This document shows positions 17,718 to 25,533 of a stretch of 64,000 bases of DNA, one piece after another. A model generated the notes under the pieces. The model was not told where the DNA came from and searched no databases. It saw only the letters and a program-made list of their open reading frames with translations. Where the stretch lies: assembly GCA_023443455.1 (NCBI GenBank), contig JAEZUE010000004.1, positions 62,001-126,000 on the forward strand, given 5' to 3'. Both the position numbers and the translations under genes were made by a program. The DNA comes from Verrucomicrobiota bacterium. GTDB lineage: Bacteria > Verrucomicrobiota > Verrucomicrobiia > Opitutales > Opitutaceae. Every line of letters starts with the position of its first letter. The first letter of the stretch is position 1.

Positions 17718-18773
17718 ATGAAGACAAAATTGCGTGCGTTTCTAGTTTGTGCGATTGGAGCACTGGCGCTGGTCGCGGCACTTCTATGGCTGCCTCGGTG
17801 CGGGCGAGAAGGTGAAGCGGTAGCCAACTCTTCTGCGGTGACAGCGCAGCAAGCGAGAGCAAACCTTGCATCCACATTTTCGAGCGGGCGCCCCAAGTTG
17901 TTCAAGTCGCTCAAATACCCACCGGAGACGCCGGAGGAGAAGGCGATGTGGGATTGGTGGCATCGCATGGAAAAACGGGACTCGCGCTTCCAGTGGAAGA
18001 CGCCGATCGAGTTTTATGGCCGCGTGCTGGATCAGCACGAACAGCCGGTGCCGGACGCGGAGATCGCACTTGGTTGGACAGCGAGCGGAGGCTCGAAAAA
18101 TGGAAGCGTGCGGAGTGATACCAATGGCTACTTCGAGTTCACCGGGGAGAAAGGCAAATACTTGGACGTGAACGTGTCAAAGCCCGGCTATGTCGGCGGT
18201 AAGCAGGCTCGGAAGGGCTTTGAGTATGCGGCCTTCTTCGAATTCGATTTCCATGTTCCGGATCCGAAGCAGCCGGTTGTCTTTCGGCTGTGGCGACTTG
18301 GCGAACCCGAGCCGATGTACCAATGGTCGATGGGCAAGGATGTCGGAATCGACGACCAACCGATTTGGGTCAGTGCGCGAACAGGTAAGGTCGGCGCTGC
18401 TGGAGATTTGGGCGTATCGGTGTGGCGCTCGATCCAAGAGCGGCCCTCGATGACCCCTTTCGATCTTCGAATCACGCTCCGCGCAGCTCCCGGTGGCGGG
18501 ATCGTTCAGAGCAAGGACGATTTGATGTACCTTGCGCCGGAGACGGGGTGGATGCCCGAGATCGTGATCTCGCATCAAGTCAGGCCACCGTGGTACGGCT
18601 CAGTCGTGGAGCCAAGGATCTATCTGCGCACACCCGACGGGAAATATGCAGCGATGCAATTGAAGATAGACCAATTTACGAAGCCCGGAGCAGGCATTCA
18701 GATCGTCGGCTACATGAATCCATCTGGCTCCCGAAACCTCGAATTTGACTACAAGAAGCAGATCAAGCCGTGA
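17718..18773 (+). CDS. Membrane-anchored protein with carboxypeptidase-regulatory-like domain
   Basis: 351 residues. An N-terminal hydrophobic helix (FLVCAIGALALVAALLWLP) anchors or exports it. Residues about 95-150 form a beta sandwich of the CarboxypepD_reg/peptidase-associated type: YGRVLDQHEQPVPDAEIALGW, then SVRSDTNGYFEFTGEKGKYLDVNVSKPGY. The rest is beta-rich without known motifs. It follows the giant secreted hydrolase by 5 nt, clearly the same operon. It could localise, chaperone or neutralise that protein. None of these can be decided from sequence. Confidence 0.65.
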   Translation: MKTKLRAFLVCAIGALALVAALLWLPRCGREGEAVANSSAVTAQQARANLASTFSSGRPKLFKSLKYPPETPEEKAMWDWWHRMEKRDSRFQWKTPIEFYGRVLDQHEQPVPDAEIALGWTASGGSKNGSVRSDTNGYFEFTGEKGKYLDVNVSKPGYVGGKQARKGFEYAAFFEFDFHVPDPKQPVVFRLWRLGEPEPMYQWSMGKDVGIDDQPIWVSARTGKVGAAGDLGVSVWRSIQERPSMTPFDLRITLRAAPGGGIVQSKDDLMYLAPETGWMPEIVISHQVRPPWYGSVVEPRIYLRTPDGKYAAMQLKIDQFTKPGAGIQIVGYMNPSGSRNLEFDYKKQIKP

Positions 18774-18828
18774 GTCGTCATTGGCCCATAGGTGGAGTGC
18801 AATGCCGCCGCGCGACGTCTCCCCTCGT

Positions 18829-19294
18829 TCGCAGAAGGGCATCACGTCGATCCTGGCGGCGAAGGGCTTGGTGGGGTTGAGTCCGGCGAAGCGTCCGGCG
18901 CGGTGCCTCCCAGTTTGATCGGTTTGTCGAGACGGACACAGCCGACCGCGATCAGCCGAAACTCGACGGGTTTGCTCAGGTCGATTCCCAGCAGCGCGGC
19001 GCTCTCGGCGAGAGCTTCGCGACCGCGGCCTTCGGCGGCGAGCTTGGCGACGCGAGCGCGGGACTCCGCATGAAACCGGTCGGTCTCGGGATCGCTCGAC
19101 CAGTGGATCTTCTTTTTGCCGTGGGCCATGATGGTACGAGATCGGCACGCGGGGACCCGTTTGCGAGCGGCGGGAGTGTCGAGGCCGGAGCCGAATCCCT
19201 TGATCGGCTCAGGACTCCACCGACTCGCGGAAGGGCTTCACGTCGATCTTGGCGACGAAGGGCTTGGCAGGGTTCAACTCGGCGAAGCGTTCGG
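18829..19294. repeat. Pair of 70-bp direct repeats
   Basis: Copies at 18829-18898 and 19225-19294, same orientation and no gaps, 59 of 70 bases identical by my count. Shared core: ACGTCGATC...GGCG.CGAAGGGCTTGG. On the minus strand copy 2 encodes FAELNPAKPFVAKIDVKPF and copy 1 encodes FAGLNPTKPFAARIDVMPF in the equivalent frame. The encoded peptide is conserved, so the duplication is of coding DNA. Confidence 0.6.
18842..19129 (-). CDS. Small hypothetical protein
   Basis: 95 residues. It opens MAHGKKKIHWSSDPETDRFH, then a helical segment (RVAKLAAEGRGREALAESAALLGI), a strand-rich part (PVEFRLIAVGCVRL) and a tail of Pro/Ser/Asp/Thr. The tail is encoded by a 70-bp sequence repeated at 19225-19294. 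There that sequence is read in a different frame as FAELNPAKPF. The original C-terminus may therefore have been replaced by a duplication. No ribosome site is obvious. Downstream of the relaxase on the same strand. Confidence 0.45.
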   Translation of the reverse strand: MAHGKKKIHWSSDPETDRFHAESRARVAKLAAEGRGREALAESAALLGIDLSKPVEFRLIAVGCVRLDKPIKLGGTAPDASPDSTPPSPSPPGST

Positions 19295-19316
19295 GAAGAA
19301 CGGCGACGGCCCTCAA
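19209..19316 (-). CDS. Small ORF, 35 residues
   Basis: TTG start overlapping the stop of the 32-residue ORF upstream as TTGA. The product is LRAVAVLPERFAELNPAKPF followed by VAKIDVKPFRESVES and stop. The FAELNPAKPF part is conserved in the related repeat at 18829-18898, so this frame has been under coding selection at some time. It may be the C-terminal piece of a longer gene broken by a one-base shift against the preceding ORF. Function unknown. Confidence 0.35.
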   Translation of the reverse strand: MRAVAVLPERFAELNPAKPFVAKIDVKPFRESVES

Positions 19317-19411
19317 GCGGCTTTCGGGAGGAGCTCGTCGTCGGTCTCCAACCGCTTTCCGAATACGGCGACATCGGCCGTCGCAAACTCGAGTGTGAGC
19401 ACCTGCGGCAT
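19313..19411 (-). CDS. Small ORF, 32 residues
   Basis: ATG start 39 nt after the stop of the QTELPLGL gene. The product begins MPQVLTLEFATADVAVFGKR and ends LETDDELLPKAA. Together with the following 35-residue frame this could be one protein of about 67 residues (PQVLTLEF ... AELNPAKPFVAKIDV) interrupted by a frameshift near 19313. Alternatively they are two coupled microproteins. Neither has a recognisable family. Confidence 0.35.
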   Translation of the reverse strand: MPQVLTLEFATADVAVFGKRLETDDELLPKAA

Positions 19412-19450
19412 TCCGATGGTGTTATGGCCGGGGGGGGAAGGACTCCGATA

Positions 19451-19837
19451 TTACAGCCCCAGCGGCAACTCGGTCTGGCCGCGGCGAACGCCTGCCGGTC
19501 CGGGCTGTGGATACGAGAAGCGGATCTCGGCGATGAAGCTGTCGATCTGCCGTTCGCGGTCGCGACCCAGCTCCGGCTGGGCGCGGACCCGCAGGAGCGT
19601 GTGCTCCTCGATCGCTTGGAAGAGCGGCGCCAGGTTGTGGCCACGCAGCGCGACCAGCCAGTCGCCGATCTCCAGCAGGATCAGCTCCGGTTCGGCGTAG
19701 TCCCAGCGGGCGGTGACGTAGTGCAACCAGGGAAAGTTGCGCCGCTGCTCGTTGCCGTCGTCAAAGGTGATGTGCGTCGCATTCGGGGCGGTGTCGAAGT
19801 ACAGCCGGGGTTTGCGCAGTAGTGCGGACGGGTTCAT
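19451..19837 (-). CDS. Relaxase-coupled small protein ending in QTELPLGL
   Basis: 128 residues. The ATG overlaps the relaxase stop as ATGA, so it is translationally coupled. The N-terminus is LRKPRLYFDTAPNATHITFD; the centre is Trp-rich and beta (RNFPWLHYVTARWDY; LILLEIGDWLVALRGHNLAPLFQAI), followed by HTLLRVRAQPE and a Pro/Gly linker. The extreme C-terminus GQTELPLGL resembles a Q-x-x-L-P-L clamp-binding tail. Similar tails are encoded at 13012 and 12061. A nucleic-acid transaction role alongside the relaxase is inferred. Confidence 0.65.
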   Translation of the reverse strand: MNPSALLRKPRLYFDTAPNATHITFDDGNEQRRNFPWLHYVTARWDYAEPELILLEIGDWLVALRGHNLAPLFQAIEEHTLLRVRAQPELGRDRERQIDSFIAEIRFSYPQPGPAGVRRGQTELPLGL

Positions 19838-22554
19838 GGCGTGACCTTCTCTCCTTGGGTGGCTCCGAGATGCAGTTTGGCCGCGACGCCCAACCACGCC
19901 GCCCGGACCCGTGCGCGCAGACCGCGAATCGGGCGGGGCACGCGACGGAAGTTTTCGGCGAGGTGGTGGCGGCCCACGAATTCCGTGGCGAGTTCGCGAC
20001 CGGCGTCCGGCCGCGTGAGACGTCGGAGGATGCCGACTTTGTTCGCCAGGTAGATCGCGTGGGCGCCGCGGTAGCGGGTGTTGCCGACGTAGAACTGCCG
20101 CCGGGCCAGCGACTGCGCGGCGACTTCGCCGAGCACGAGCAACGACTCCTCCGAGGTGCTGCCCTGGGATCGATACGAGGTGAGGGCGTGGCCGTAGGTC
20201 CACGCGGCGAAGTCGCGCGGCAATTCGCGGCCGTCGGCCAGCACGACCCGGTCGGAGGCAGCGTCGATCCGGGCGACATCGGCGAAGTCGCCGTTGGCGA
20301 AACCGGCCGCGTCGTCGCGTCCGCGGAAGAGCAGGCGGTCGCCGACGGCGAGCGGCAATTGCTGGAGTCGGCCGACGTCGTAGGTCGCGCGTTGCCGACG
20401 GGTGATCTTCGCCTCGCGTCCTTTCGCCCCGCGCACGCGCAGGCCGTTGGGCAGGATCGCGACGACCTCGGCCGAGGTGCCGCGTTTGAAGAAGCGGGAG
20501 TCGCGGGCGAACAGCAGCCGGTCACCGGTTTGGTATTGGTCCCAGTGCGCCTTCTGCTCGTCGGTCCACGTCAGCGGTTTCACCGCGTCGCGGACGATCT
20601 CCTCGCGGCCGAGCAGGCCGGCGTTGCGCAGGGCCGGCCGGAGCTCGGCGTGGAAACGCTCGATCTCCTCCCAGAACGGGATGACGACCAAGGTCTCGAT
20701 CTTGCGTTGCCGGTTTTCCACGTAGTGCGCCGCCGCCCGGGCGAAGAGTTCGCGGTCGTTCGGCGCCTCGCGCACGAGGCCCTGACGTTCGGCGAAGGCG
20801 AGCGCCTCGCCGGCATCGCCGCGCGCGAGCAGGCGGCTGAAATGCCGGTCGGCCTCGCTGCGCTGGCGCAACACCTCGGCCAATCGCACGACCGGCAGGC
20901 CGGCGTGGTCGACCAGACTACGCATCGCGTCGCCGCGTTGGACGCTGTAGTGCTGCTTGGTGTCGCCTACCAGCAGCACTCGGGCGCGGATCTGTTGGGC
21001 GATCCGGGTGAGGTGATCGAGCTGCGCTGTCGACAGCAGTCCCGCCTCGTCGATCAGCAGCACGCGGCCGGCGGCGTGCGTCTGCAACGTCTCGCCCACC
21101 AGAAACCGCTGCACGGTGTCGGCGGTCTTGAATCCGCTCTCGACGAGCGCATCGCGCGAGCGGGTGGTCGGGGCGAGCGGCACGAAACGTTCGCCGCCGT
21201 CGAGCACGTGGGCGCCTTCGAGGGCGGTCAGCACGGTCGTCTTGCCGGTACCGGCGTCGCCGATGAGCACGCTCACGAAGTCGCGGTTGGCGAGCAGCGC
21301 AGCGGCGGCGCGGTGCTGGCCCGCGGTCAGGTGCTCGGGCAGGTGCGCGGAATCGCCGAGGGGAAAACGTTGGTTGCGGCCGGTGCGGGCACGCTCGACC
21401 GTCGCCGTCTCCTCGTTGTGGATCGGGCGCAATGTGAGTTCGCCTTCGCAGGAGAGCGCGTCGTGATGGTCGGCCAGCGCGGTACGCAGCTCCGGCCAAT
21501 GATAGAAGTCGGGGTGCAGTTCGAGGGCGGCGTTGAGCACGGATGCTTCTCGCGCGACGCTCGCGCGCTCGAACACGTGGCGCAGCGCGGCCTCGAGTAC
21601 GGACTGCACGGTACCGTGGGAATACTGGGCGCGAGGCGCGCGGCTGCGGGCTTCGCGCACCAGATCGTCGAGACGGCAGGCTTCGTCGGCGTCGAGCTGC
21701 GCGCGTTGCTGGCGGCGCACGTCGGCCGTGCTCGCTTCCGTGAGCTTGTCGGCGCGGGACTCGCGCACGAGCACCTCGACCTCGCGTTTCGTGGGCTTGC
21801 GCCCGTGCTCCGCGGCGAATGCCTCGGCCAGCCCGCGGACGTGGCGGGTGCGCTTCGAGAACCGTTCGCGCAGGTGCTCGACCCCGCGCACGGCGAAGCC
21901 ATGGGAATTCATCTCATGGGGCTCGTAGCCGAGCGCCCGCAGCCGGCTCGCCAGTTCGCGGTACAGGACTTGGCGCAGGTACCTGGAGGCGCGGAGCATT
22001 TCCGCGGGCTGAAGCGCCAGCCATTCGTTGCGGGCGCTGTCCCAGGTCGCGTTGGCGAAGACCGCGTGCGCGTGCAACTGCGGGTCGAGATCGCGGCTGG
22101 TGTCGTGCAGGAAGAGCGCACCGACAAAGTTGCCGGTCAGGCGGTATTCTTCGGTGCCGGCGGCGCGGCCGCGGCGTTCCCTCACGGCGGCGAAGCGCTC
22201 CATCTCCTTCAATGCCACGCCGACCGACTCGGCGAACGCGGTGCGCACGCGTTCGTCGCCGCCGACCATCGCCAGCACGCTGACATCCTTCGGGGCCGAC
22301 AGCTGCACGTCGAAGAACGCGACGCGGTCGGTCAGATGGCGGGCCGTGAGCGGCTCCCCGGTCTGCGGGTGGCGGTTCTGGCGGAGCGCCTCGAAGGCCT
22401 GGTCGGCGACATCGCCGACCAGATCGAGCGCCGCGGCACCGGCACCGATCCACTCGCCGCGGACCTGCTTCTCGCCTTCCGCCCAGTAGTCGTTCTTGCG
22501 GAGGTGGTGCCCGAGGTAGGTCGAGCCGTTGCGAATCACGCCGACTGTGATCAT
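19834..22554 (-). CDS. traI: MobF-family relaxase/helicase (TrwC/TraI type)
   Basis: 906 residues. The ATG at 22554 gives the expected N-terminus MITVGVIRNGSTYLGHHLRK. A TTG 36 nt upstream is less likely. The relaxase domain (about 1-300) has N-terminal tyrosines (Y13, Y23) able to attack oriT and the HUH metal site LDPQLHAHAVF. A RecD2-like superfamily-1 helicase follows with Walker A GDAGTGKTT, Walker B VLLIDEAGLL, a motif around LVGDTKQHYSVQRGDAM, and TSYRSQGSTSEE near the end. It nicks one strand at oriT and unwinds it 5'-3' for transfer. Divergent from the coupling-protein gene. Confidence 0.92.
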   Translation of the reverse strand: MITVGVIRNGSTYLGHHLRKNDYWAEGEKQVRGEWIGAGAAALDLVGDVADQAFEALRQNRHPQTGEPLTARHLTDRVAFFDVQLSAPKDVSVLAMVGGDERVRTAFAESVGVALKEMERFAAVRERRGRAAGTEEYRLTGNFVGALFLHDTSRDLDPQLHAHAVFANATWDSARNEWLALQPAEMLRASRYLRQVLYRELASRLRALGYEPHEMNSHGFAVRGVEHLRERFSKRTRHVRGLAEAFAAEHGRKPTKREVEVLVRESRADKLTEASTADVRRQQRAQLDADEACRLDDLVREARSRAPRAQYSHGTVQSVLEAALRHVFERASVAREASVLNAALELHPDFYHWPELRTALADHHDALSCEGELTLRPIHNEETATVERARTGRNQRFPLGDSAHLPEHLTAGQHRAAAALLANRDFVSVLIGDAGTGKTTVLTALEGAHVLDGGERFVPLAPTTRSRDALVESGFKTADTVQRFLVGETLQTHAAGRVLLIDEAGLLSTAQLDHLTRIAQQIRARVLLVGDTKQHYSVQRGDAMRSLVDHAGLPVVRLAEVLRQRSEADRHFSRLLARGDAGEALAFAERQGLVREAPNDRELFARAAAHYVENRQRKIETLVVIPFWEEIERFHAELRPALRNAGLLGREEIVRDAVKPLTWTDEQKAHWDQYQTGDRLLFARDSRFFKRGTSAEVVAILPNGLRVRGAKGREAKITRRQRATYDVGRLQQLPLAVGDRLLFRGRDDAAGFANGDFADVARIDAASDRVVLADGRELPRDFAAWTYGHALTSYRSQGSTSEESLLVLGEVAAQSLARRQFYVGNTRYRGAHAIYLANKVGILRRLTRPDAGRELATEFVGRHHLAENFRRVPRPIRGLRARVRAAWLGVAAKLHLGATQGEKVTP

Positions 22555-22613
22555 GGCCCCACCATCGCTCCGGATGGGTGTTTCTCTCAACGGCGTGCGT
22601 CTCCCGATTCCTG

Positions 22614-22641
22614 GGTAGGCCGGCTACCGGAGAAGGGGTAG
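22614..22641 (-). promoter_or_regulatory. Operator-like element upstream of relaxase
   Basis: In gene direction, CTACCCCTTCTCCGGTAG (22624-22641), 70 nt before the relaxase ATG. Same form, CTACC-N7-CGGTAG, as the sites before the pilin and coupling-protein genes. Directly adjacent is a further CTACC half-site in gene direction (22614-22618), which makes the palindrome GGTAG-CCGGC-CTACC, so two dimer sites may overlap. Confidence 0.55.
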
Positions 22642-22791
22642 GCGGCGGCGGTTTCGGCGGGCCGGGGGCTGCGACGAGCGGGCAGGGGAGCGCCCGGGTT
22701 CTGCGCCCTGTTTCAGCCAAAGACGCAATACCCTAAGGTTCGCCTTGGGTTTCGGTGTGTCCGGAGAACGGGCACGAACGGGCGGCGCGGA

Positions 22792-22809
22792 CTACCGTCT
22801 TTTCGGTAG
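22792..22809 (+). promoter_or_regulatory. Operator-like element upstream of coupling protein
   Basis: CTACCGTCTTTTCGGTAG. The two 6-bp arms CTACCG and CGGTAG are perfectly inverted. It matches the pilin-operon site at 16 of 18 positions when both are read in gene direction. It ends 57 nt before the ATG of the VirD4-type gene. Confidence 0.6.
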
Positions 22810-22866
22810 GGACCGGGACTAGCACTTCCGGCGGATCGGGTGTCTCTTTTCGCCATCGAAAACGCG

Positions 22867-24492
22867 ATGAAACCGTTGCCGTCACCCGAGGTTTTGTTCC
22901 GCTCCTGGCTCCACCAGCCGCACGCGATCACGGTCGCGGCCTTCACGGTTTCGGCGGTCCTGCTCGCGGTTTCGGGCGGCCTGATTCTGCGGAATCTCCG
23001 CCACAACGAACCCGGTCTGCGTGCGCCGGTGGCGTTGGTGCTGGCCGTGGCGATTGCCGGCGCGGGATTGTTCGGGGCCGATCGGCTCGCGCGTCCGGCC
23101 GGTCTGATCGCCGGTGCGGTCAGCGTGGTGGTGGCGGCGGCACTGTTTCCCTTCGCCGATCACCGGCGTTTCGTGCGTAACCCGGCCGGGCGAGCCATCG
23201 CGGATCGTTGGCAGATCGTGCTCGGTTTTGCGGGCTTCCGGTGGACGCGTGACAAGGCCAACCGCCACTTCTTCTTCTCCGGCGACAGCGGTTCGGGAAA
23301 GACCTCGGGCATGAACCTGTTGCTTGCCGATCTGTTCCGGCGCAATCCGACCCTAGGCGGAGTCGTGATGGCGAACAAGGGCGACGAGTGGTTCTACCTC
23401 GAATGGCTCGCGAAAAAGTACGGTCGCACGGGCGATTTGATCCGTCTGCGCCCGCGGTTGGTTGGCGAGGATCGTCTGCCCTCGCATCGCCTCAACGTCA
23501 CCGGCGATGCCAGTCTGCCGTTCACCACCCGGGCGCGCATCCTGGTCGACACGGCTGCGGCGTTGAATCCGAAGGACGAAAAGAGCTTCTTCAAGGTGAA
23601 GGGCGCGGCGCACATCGGGCGCGCCTTCGAACTGCTTGCCGACATCGGGCGGCCGGTCACGGCGACCAATGCCTACGACCTCCTCACCTCGGAGAAGGAA
23701 CTCCGGGCTGCGTTGGAAAAGCTCACCCAAACCGAACCGACCGAGCGACGCATTCGCCTCGCGGAGGCCTTTGAACAGAGCTACCTCAAGCACGAGGCCA
23801 AGGAGCAGCGTGCGGGTGAAATCGGCACCTCCCAGAACTACCTCGAATACTTGGGTACTCCGGAAATCGCCGAGATCTTCAGCTCCAACCAGCCCGACAC
23901 CTGCTCGTTGGCCGACGTCGACCGTGGGCGGATCTTCTGCATCGACGTGCCCCAGGACTACACAACGGAGCGTCAATACGTGTTCACGGTCGCGAAGTTG
24001 CTCCTCTACCGGCATGCGCTCCGGCGCTATTCGCTGCCCCCGTGGGAGAAGTACGCGCTCAACCAGCTCGTCTACGTGGGCGACGAATTTCAGAACGCGA
24101 TCACGGCCAGCCACGACGGCACCAGCGACTTCAACGTCATCGACCGGCTGCGCGATTGCCTGCTCATGTTGGTGGTGTCCGCGCAGGCCTTCGAGTCGCT
24201 GATCCCGCCGCAGACCAAGGAGCAGGCCGAGGTCCTCGCCCTGAATTTGAAGAACCTCGTCATGTACCGCGCAGCGTCGGAGCTCGACGCCCTACGCTGT
24301 GCCAACGCGATCGGGCGCCATTTTGTCGAACGTTCGACCCGCACGGTGCACCTCGACCACACGGCGCTGACCTACCAGCGCGTGGAGGAATTTCGTATCA
24401 AGCCCCATGAATTCCGGAGCCTGCCCGACCACATGGCGGTGGTGCGCCATTGTACCAATGGCTACCGCAAGGTTTCGCTCCGGCCAAATTAA
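22867..24492 (+). CDS. virD4: VirD4/TraD-type coupling protein (T4CP)
   Basis: 541 residues from the ATG at 22867. An in-frame GTG at 22840 would add nine residues. Three hydrophobic segments lie in the first about 115 residues (ITVAAFTVSAVLLAVSGGLI; VALVLAVAIAGAGLFGA; IAGAVSVVVAAALFPF). A RecA-like ATPase follows with Walker A SGDSGSGKTSG and Walker B VYVGDEFQNAI. Hexameric T4CPs at the inner membrane hand the relaxase-DNA complex to the channel. It is divergent from the relaxase and likely co-regulated through the shared operator element. Confidence 0.88.
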   Translation: MKPLPSPEVLFRSWLHQPHAITVAAFTVSAVLLAVSGGLILRNLRHNEPGLRAPVALVLAVAIAGAGLFGADRLARPAGLIAGAVSVVVAAALFPFADHRRFVRNPAGRAIADRWQIVLGFAGFRWTRDKANRHFFFSGDSGSGKTSGMNLLLADLFRRNPTLGGVVMANKGDEWFYLEWLAKKYGRTGDLIRLRPRLVGEDRLPSHRLNVTGDASLPFTTRARILVDTAAALNPKDEKSFFKVKGAAHIGRAFELLADIGRPVTATNAYDLLTSEKELRAALEKLTQTEPTERRIRLAEAFEQSYLKHEAKEQRAGEIGTSQNYLEYLGTPEIAEIFSSNQPDTCSLADVDRGRIFCIDVPQDYTTERQYVFTVAKLLLYRHALRRYSLPPWEKYALNQLVYVGDEFQNAITASHDGTSDFNVIDRLRDCLLMLVVSAQAFESLIPPQTKEQAEVLALNLKNLVMYRAASELDALRCANAIGRHFVERSTRTVHLDHTALTYQRVEEFRIKPHEFRSLPDHMAVVRHCTNGYRKVSLRPN

Positions 24493-24494
24493 CA

Positions 24495-24761
24495 GGGTGT
24501 GTCTTCAAACTGGAAATGCACTGCGTGAAGAAACCAATCGATCAGCCGCAAGGCGCAGCGCCTGGAGGTGGGCCGCGGCCCATGCCAGTCTCTGCAACGC
24601 CGCGCCGATTCGATTGGAGCTTCACCCTTGGGGCTGGGGCGGAGCCGGTATGGGCGGCGTTGCGCGAAAAGGCAAGGGCTCCAGCCCGGTCCTTCTCGCC
24701 CGCCTTGCCCTCAGCCGGCTGCGCTCCCAGCGCGGTGCTTTCCCAGTTTGAAGACGCACCC
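24495..24761. mobile_element. MITE-like element, 267 bp
   Basis: Nineteen-base terminal inverted repeats: gggtgtgtcttcaaactgg at 24495-24513 and ccagtttgaagacgcaccc at 24743-24761, whose complement differs at one position. The interior is GC-rich, has no credible gene, and contains smaller inverted repeats (for example GGGCCGCGGCCC). No clear target-site duplication is seen. It lies 2 nt after the coupling-protein stop. Size and ends fit a miniature inverted-repeat element moved by a transposase in trans. A transcription-terminating palindrome is an alternative. Confidence 0.65.
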
Positions 24762-24775
24762 TCATCCCTCCCACG

Positions 24776-25057
24776 ATGAACCCGAATCCGAACCCGAAAG
24801 CCGAGATCGATGTGAAGACCCTACTGGAACTGCGTCAGGGGCCCGAGCCCGTCCAGACCATCACAGATCGACTACAGGCCGCCACCATGGGCCCAGCCGA
24901 CCACATCCGCACCAAGCACGAGGTTAAACTCTTCGTGGAGGCCGGGGATGCCAAGGCGGCAGAGGCCTTGCTCAAAGACGTGCGCGAACGGCTCGCAGCC
25001 AAGCAGGCTGAAACGGTGCGGATTGGGCAAAGGCAAGGACAGAAGCACGCGCCGTAG
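24776..25057 (+). CDS. Small charged protein downstream of T4CP
   Basis: 93 residues, soluble and helical: LLELRQGPEPVQTITDRLQA, then a block HEVKLFVEAGDAKAAEALLKD leading into VRERLAAKQAE and a basic Gln-rich end. The C-terminal half looks like a helical hairpin. It lies on the coupling-protein strand, separated by the MITE-like element, and may once have been directly coupled to it. No family recognised. Confidence 0.5.
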   Translation: MNPNPNPKAEIDVKTLLELRQGPEPVQTITDRLQAATMGPADHIRTKHEVKLFVEAGDAKAAEALLKDVRERLAAKQAETVRIGQRQGQKHAP

Positions 25058-25533
25058 GGTAGGTGGCGACGGCTCGGAATCCTCTCAGGTGAGGGCAGGG
25101 CGGATGGGCTTCCTCCCGACGGCGAGCGCACCTTAGGCGGGTGGCTCGTCCGCTCCACCTCCTTTGCGCTGTCGGGAGAAATGAATCTGTTTCATTCACG
25201 TTTCTTCGTCTTCTTCCCTTGCCTCGAATGTGTGGAGACGGTTGGGTTTTTAGCATACGCAAACCCATGCCCCCACCGGTCTTGAAAGTCCGCTTTCGTA
25301 CCCTGAAATCTGCATCTTTGGCAGGTTGTGGCTCGTTTGTTCACGATGCCGAAATTCGCTGGTTCACACTTCGGTTTCGTGACTGCTCCCCGTGCATCGC
25401 AAATGGGGTAGGGCGCACCGGGTTTTTCTCCCAATTGGCCCGTTCCGGCGCCGCTGCCCCCCAAGGATACTGCTGCCGAAGGTGCTAGATGGCGAACTGA
25501 GCGCGAAACGCTAACCCTAGAAAGAGGACCCCT
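25058..25533. other. Intergenic boundary before defence island
   Basis: About 475 bases without a credible gene, where composition falls from the GC-rich transfer genes to the AT-richer defence genes. It contains the short palindrome ATGAA-TCTGT-TTCAT near 25187-25201 and an A/T-rich stretch about 25195-25260 that could hold a promoter for the SIR2 gene. An AGAAAGAGGACC purine-rich site sits just before the SIR2 ATG. Confidence 0.4.

Larger units (their letters stand above)
22555..22866. other. Divergent control region, candidate oriT
   Basis: About 310 bases between the divergent relaxase and coupling-protein starts. It holds two copies of the shared operator element and a hairpin with a UUCG-type loop at 22730-22750 (ACCC-T-AAGG-TTCG-CCTT-GGGT, one bulged T). 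MobF systems often keep oriT next to the relaxase gene, with an inverted repeat a few bases from the nick. No nick site can be assigned by eye. Confidence 0.4.

Noticed and set aside
17718..18773. The partner of the giant secreted protein as an immunity protein
   Set aside because: Membrane anchoring and coupling would fit, but no toxin domain can be shown in the large protein, so this remains one option among several.
19822..22641. A 939-codon plus-strand frame across the relaxase region
   Set aside because: Antisense to the MobF relaxase, which has clear HUH and Walker motifs; no start signal or family pattern.
25187..25201. ATGAA-TCTGT-TTCAT as a regulated operator
   Set aside because: Short palindromes of this size occur by chance; it is 330 nt from the SIR2 start and not repeated, so I mention it only in the intergenic entry.
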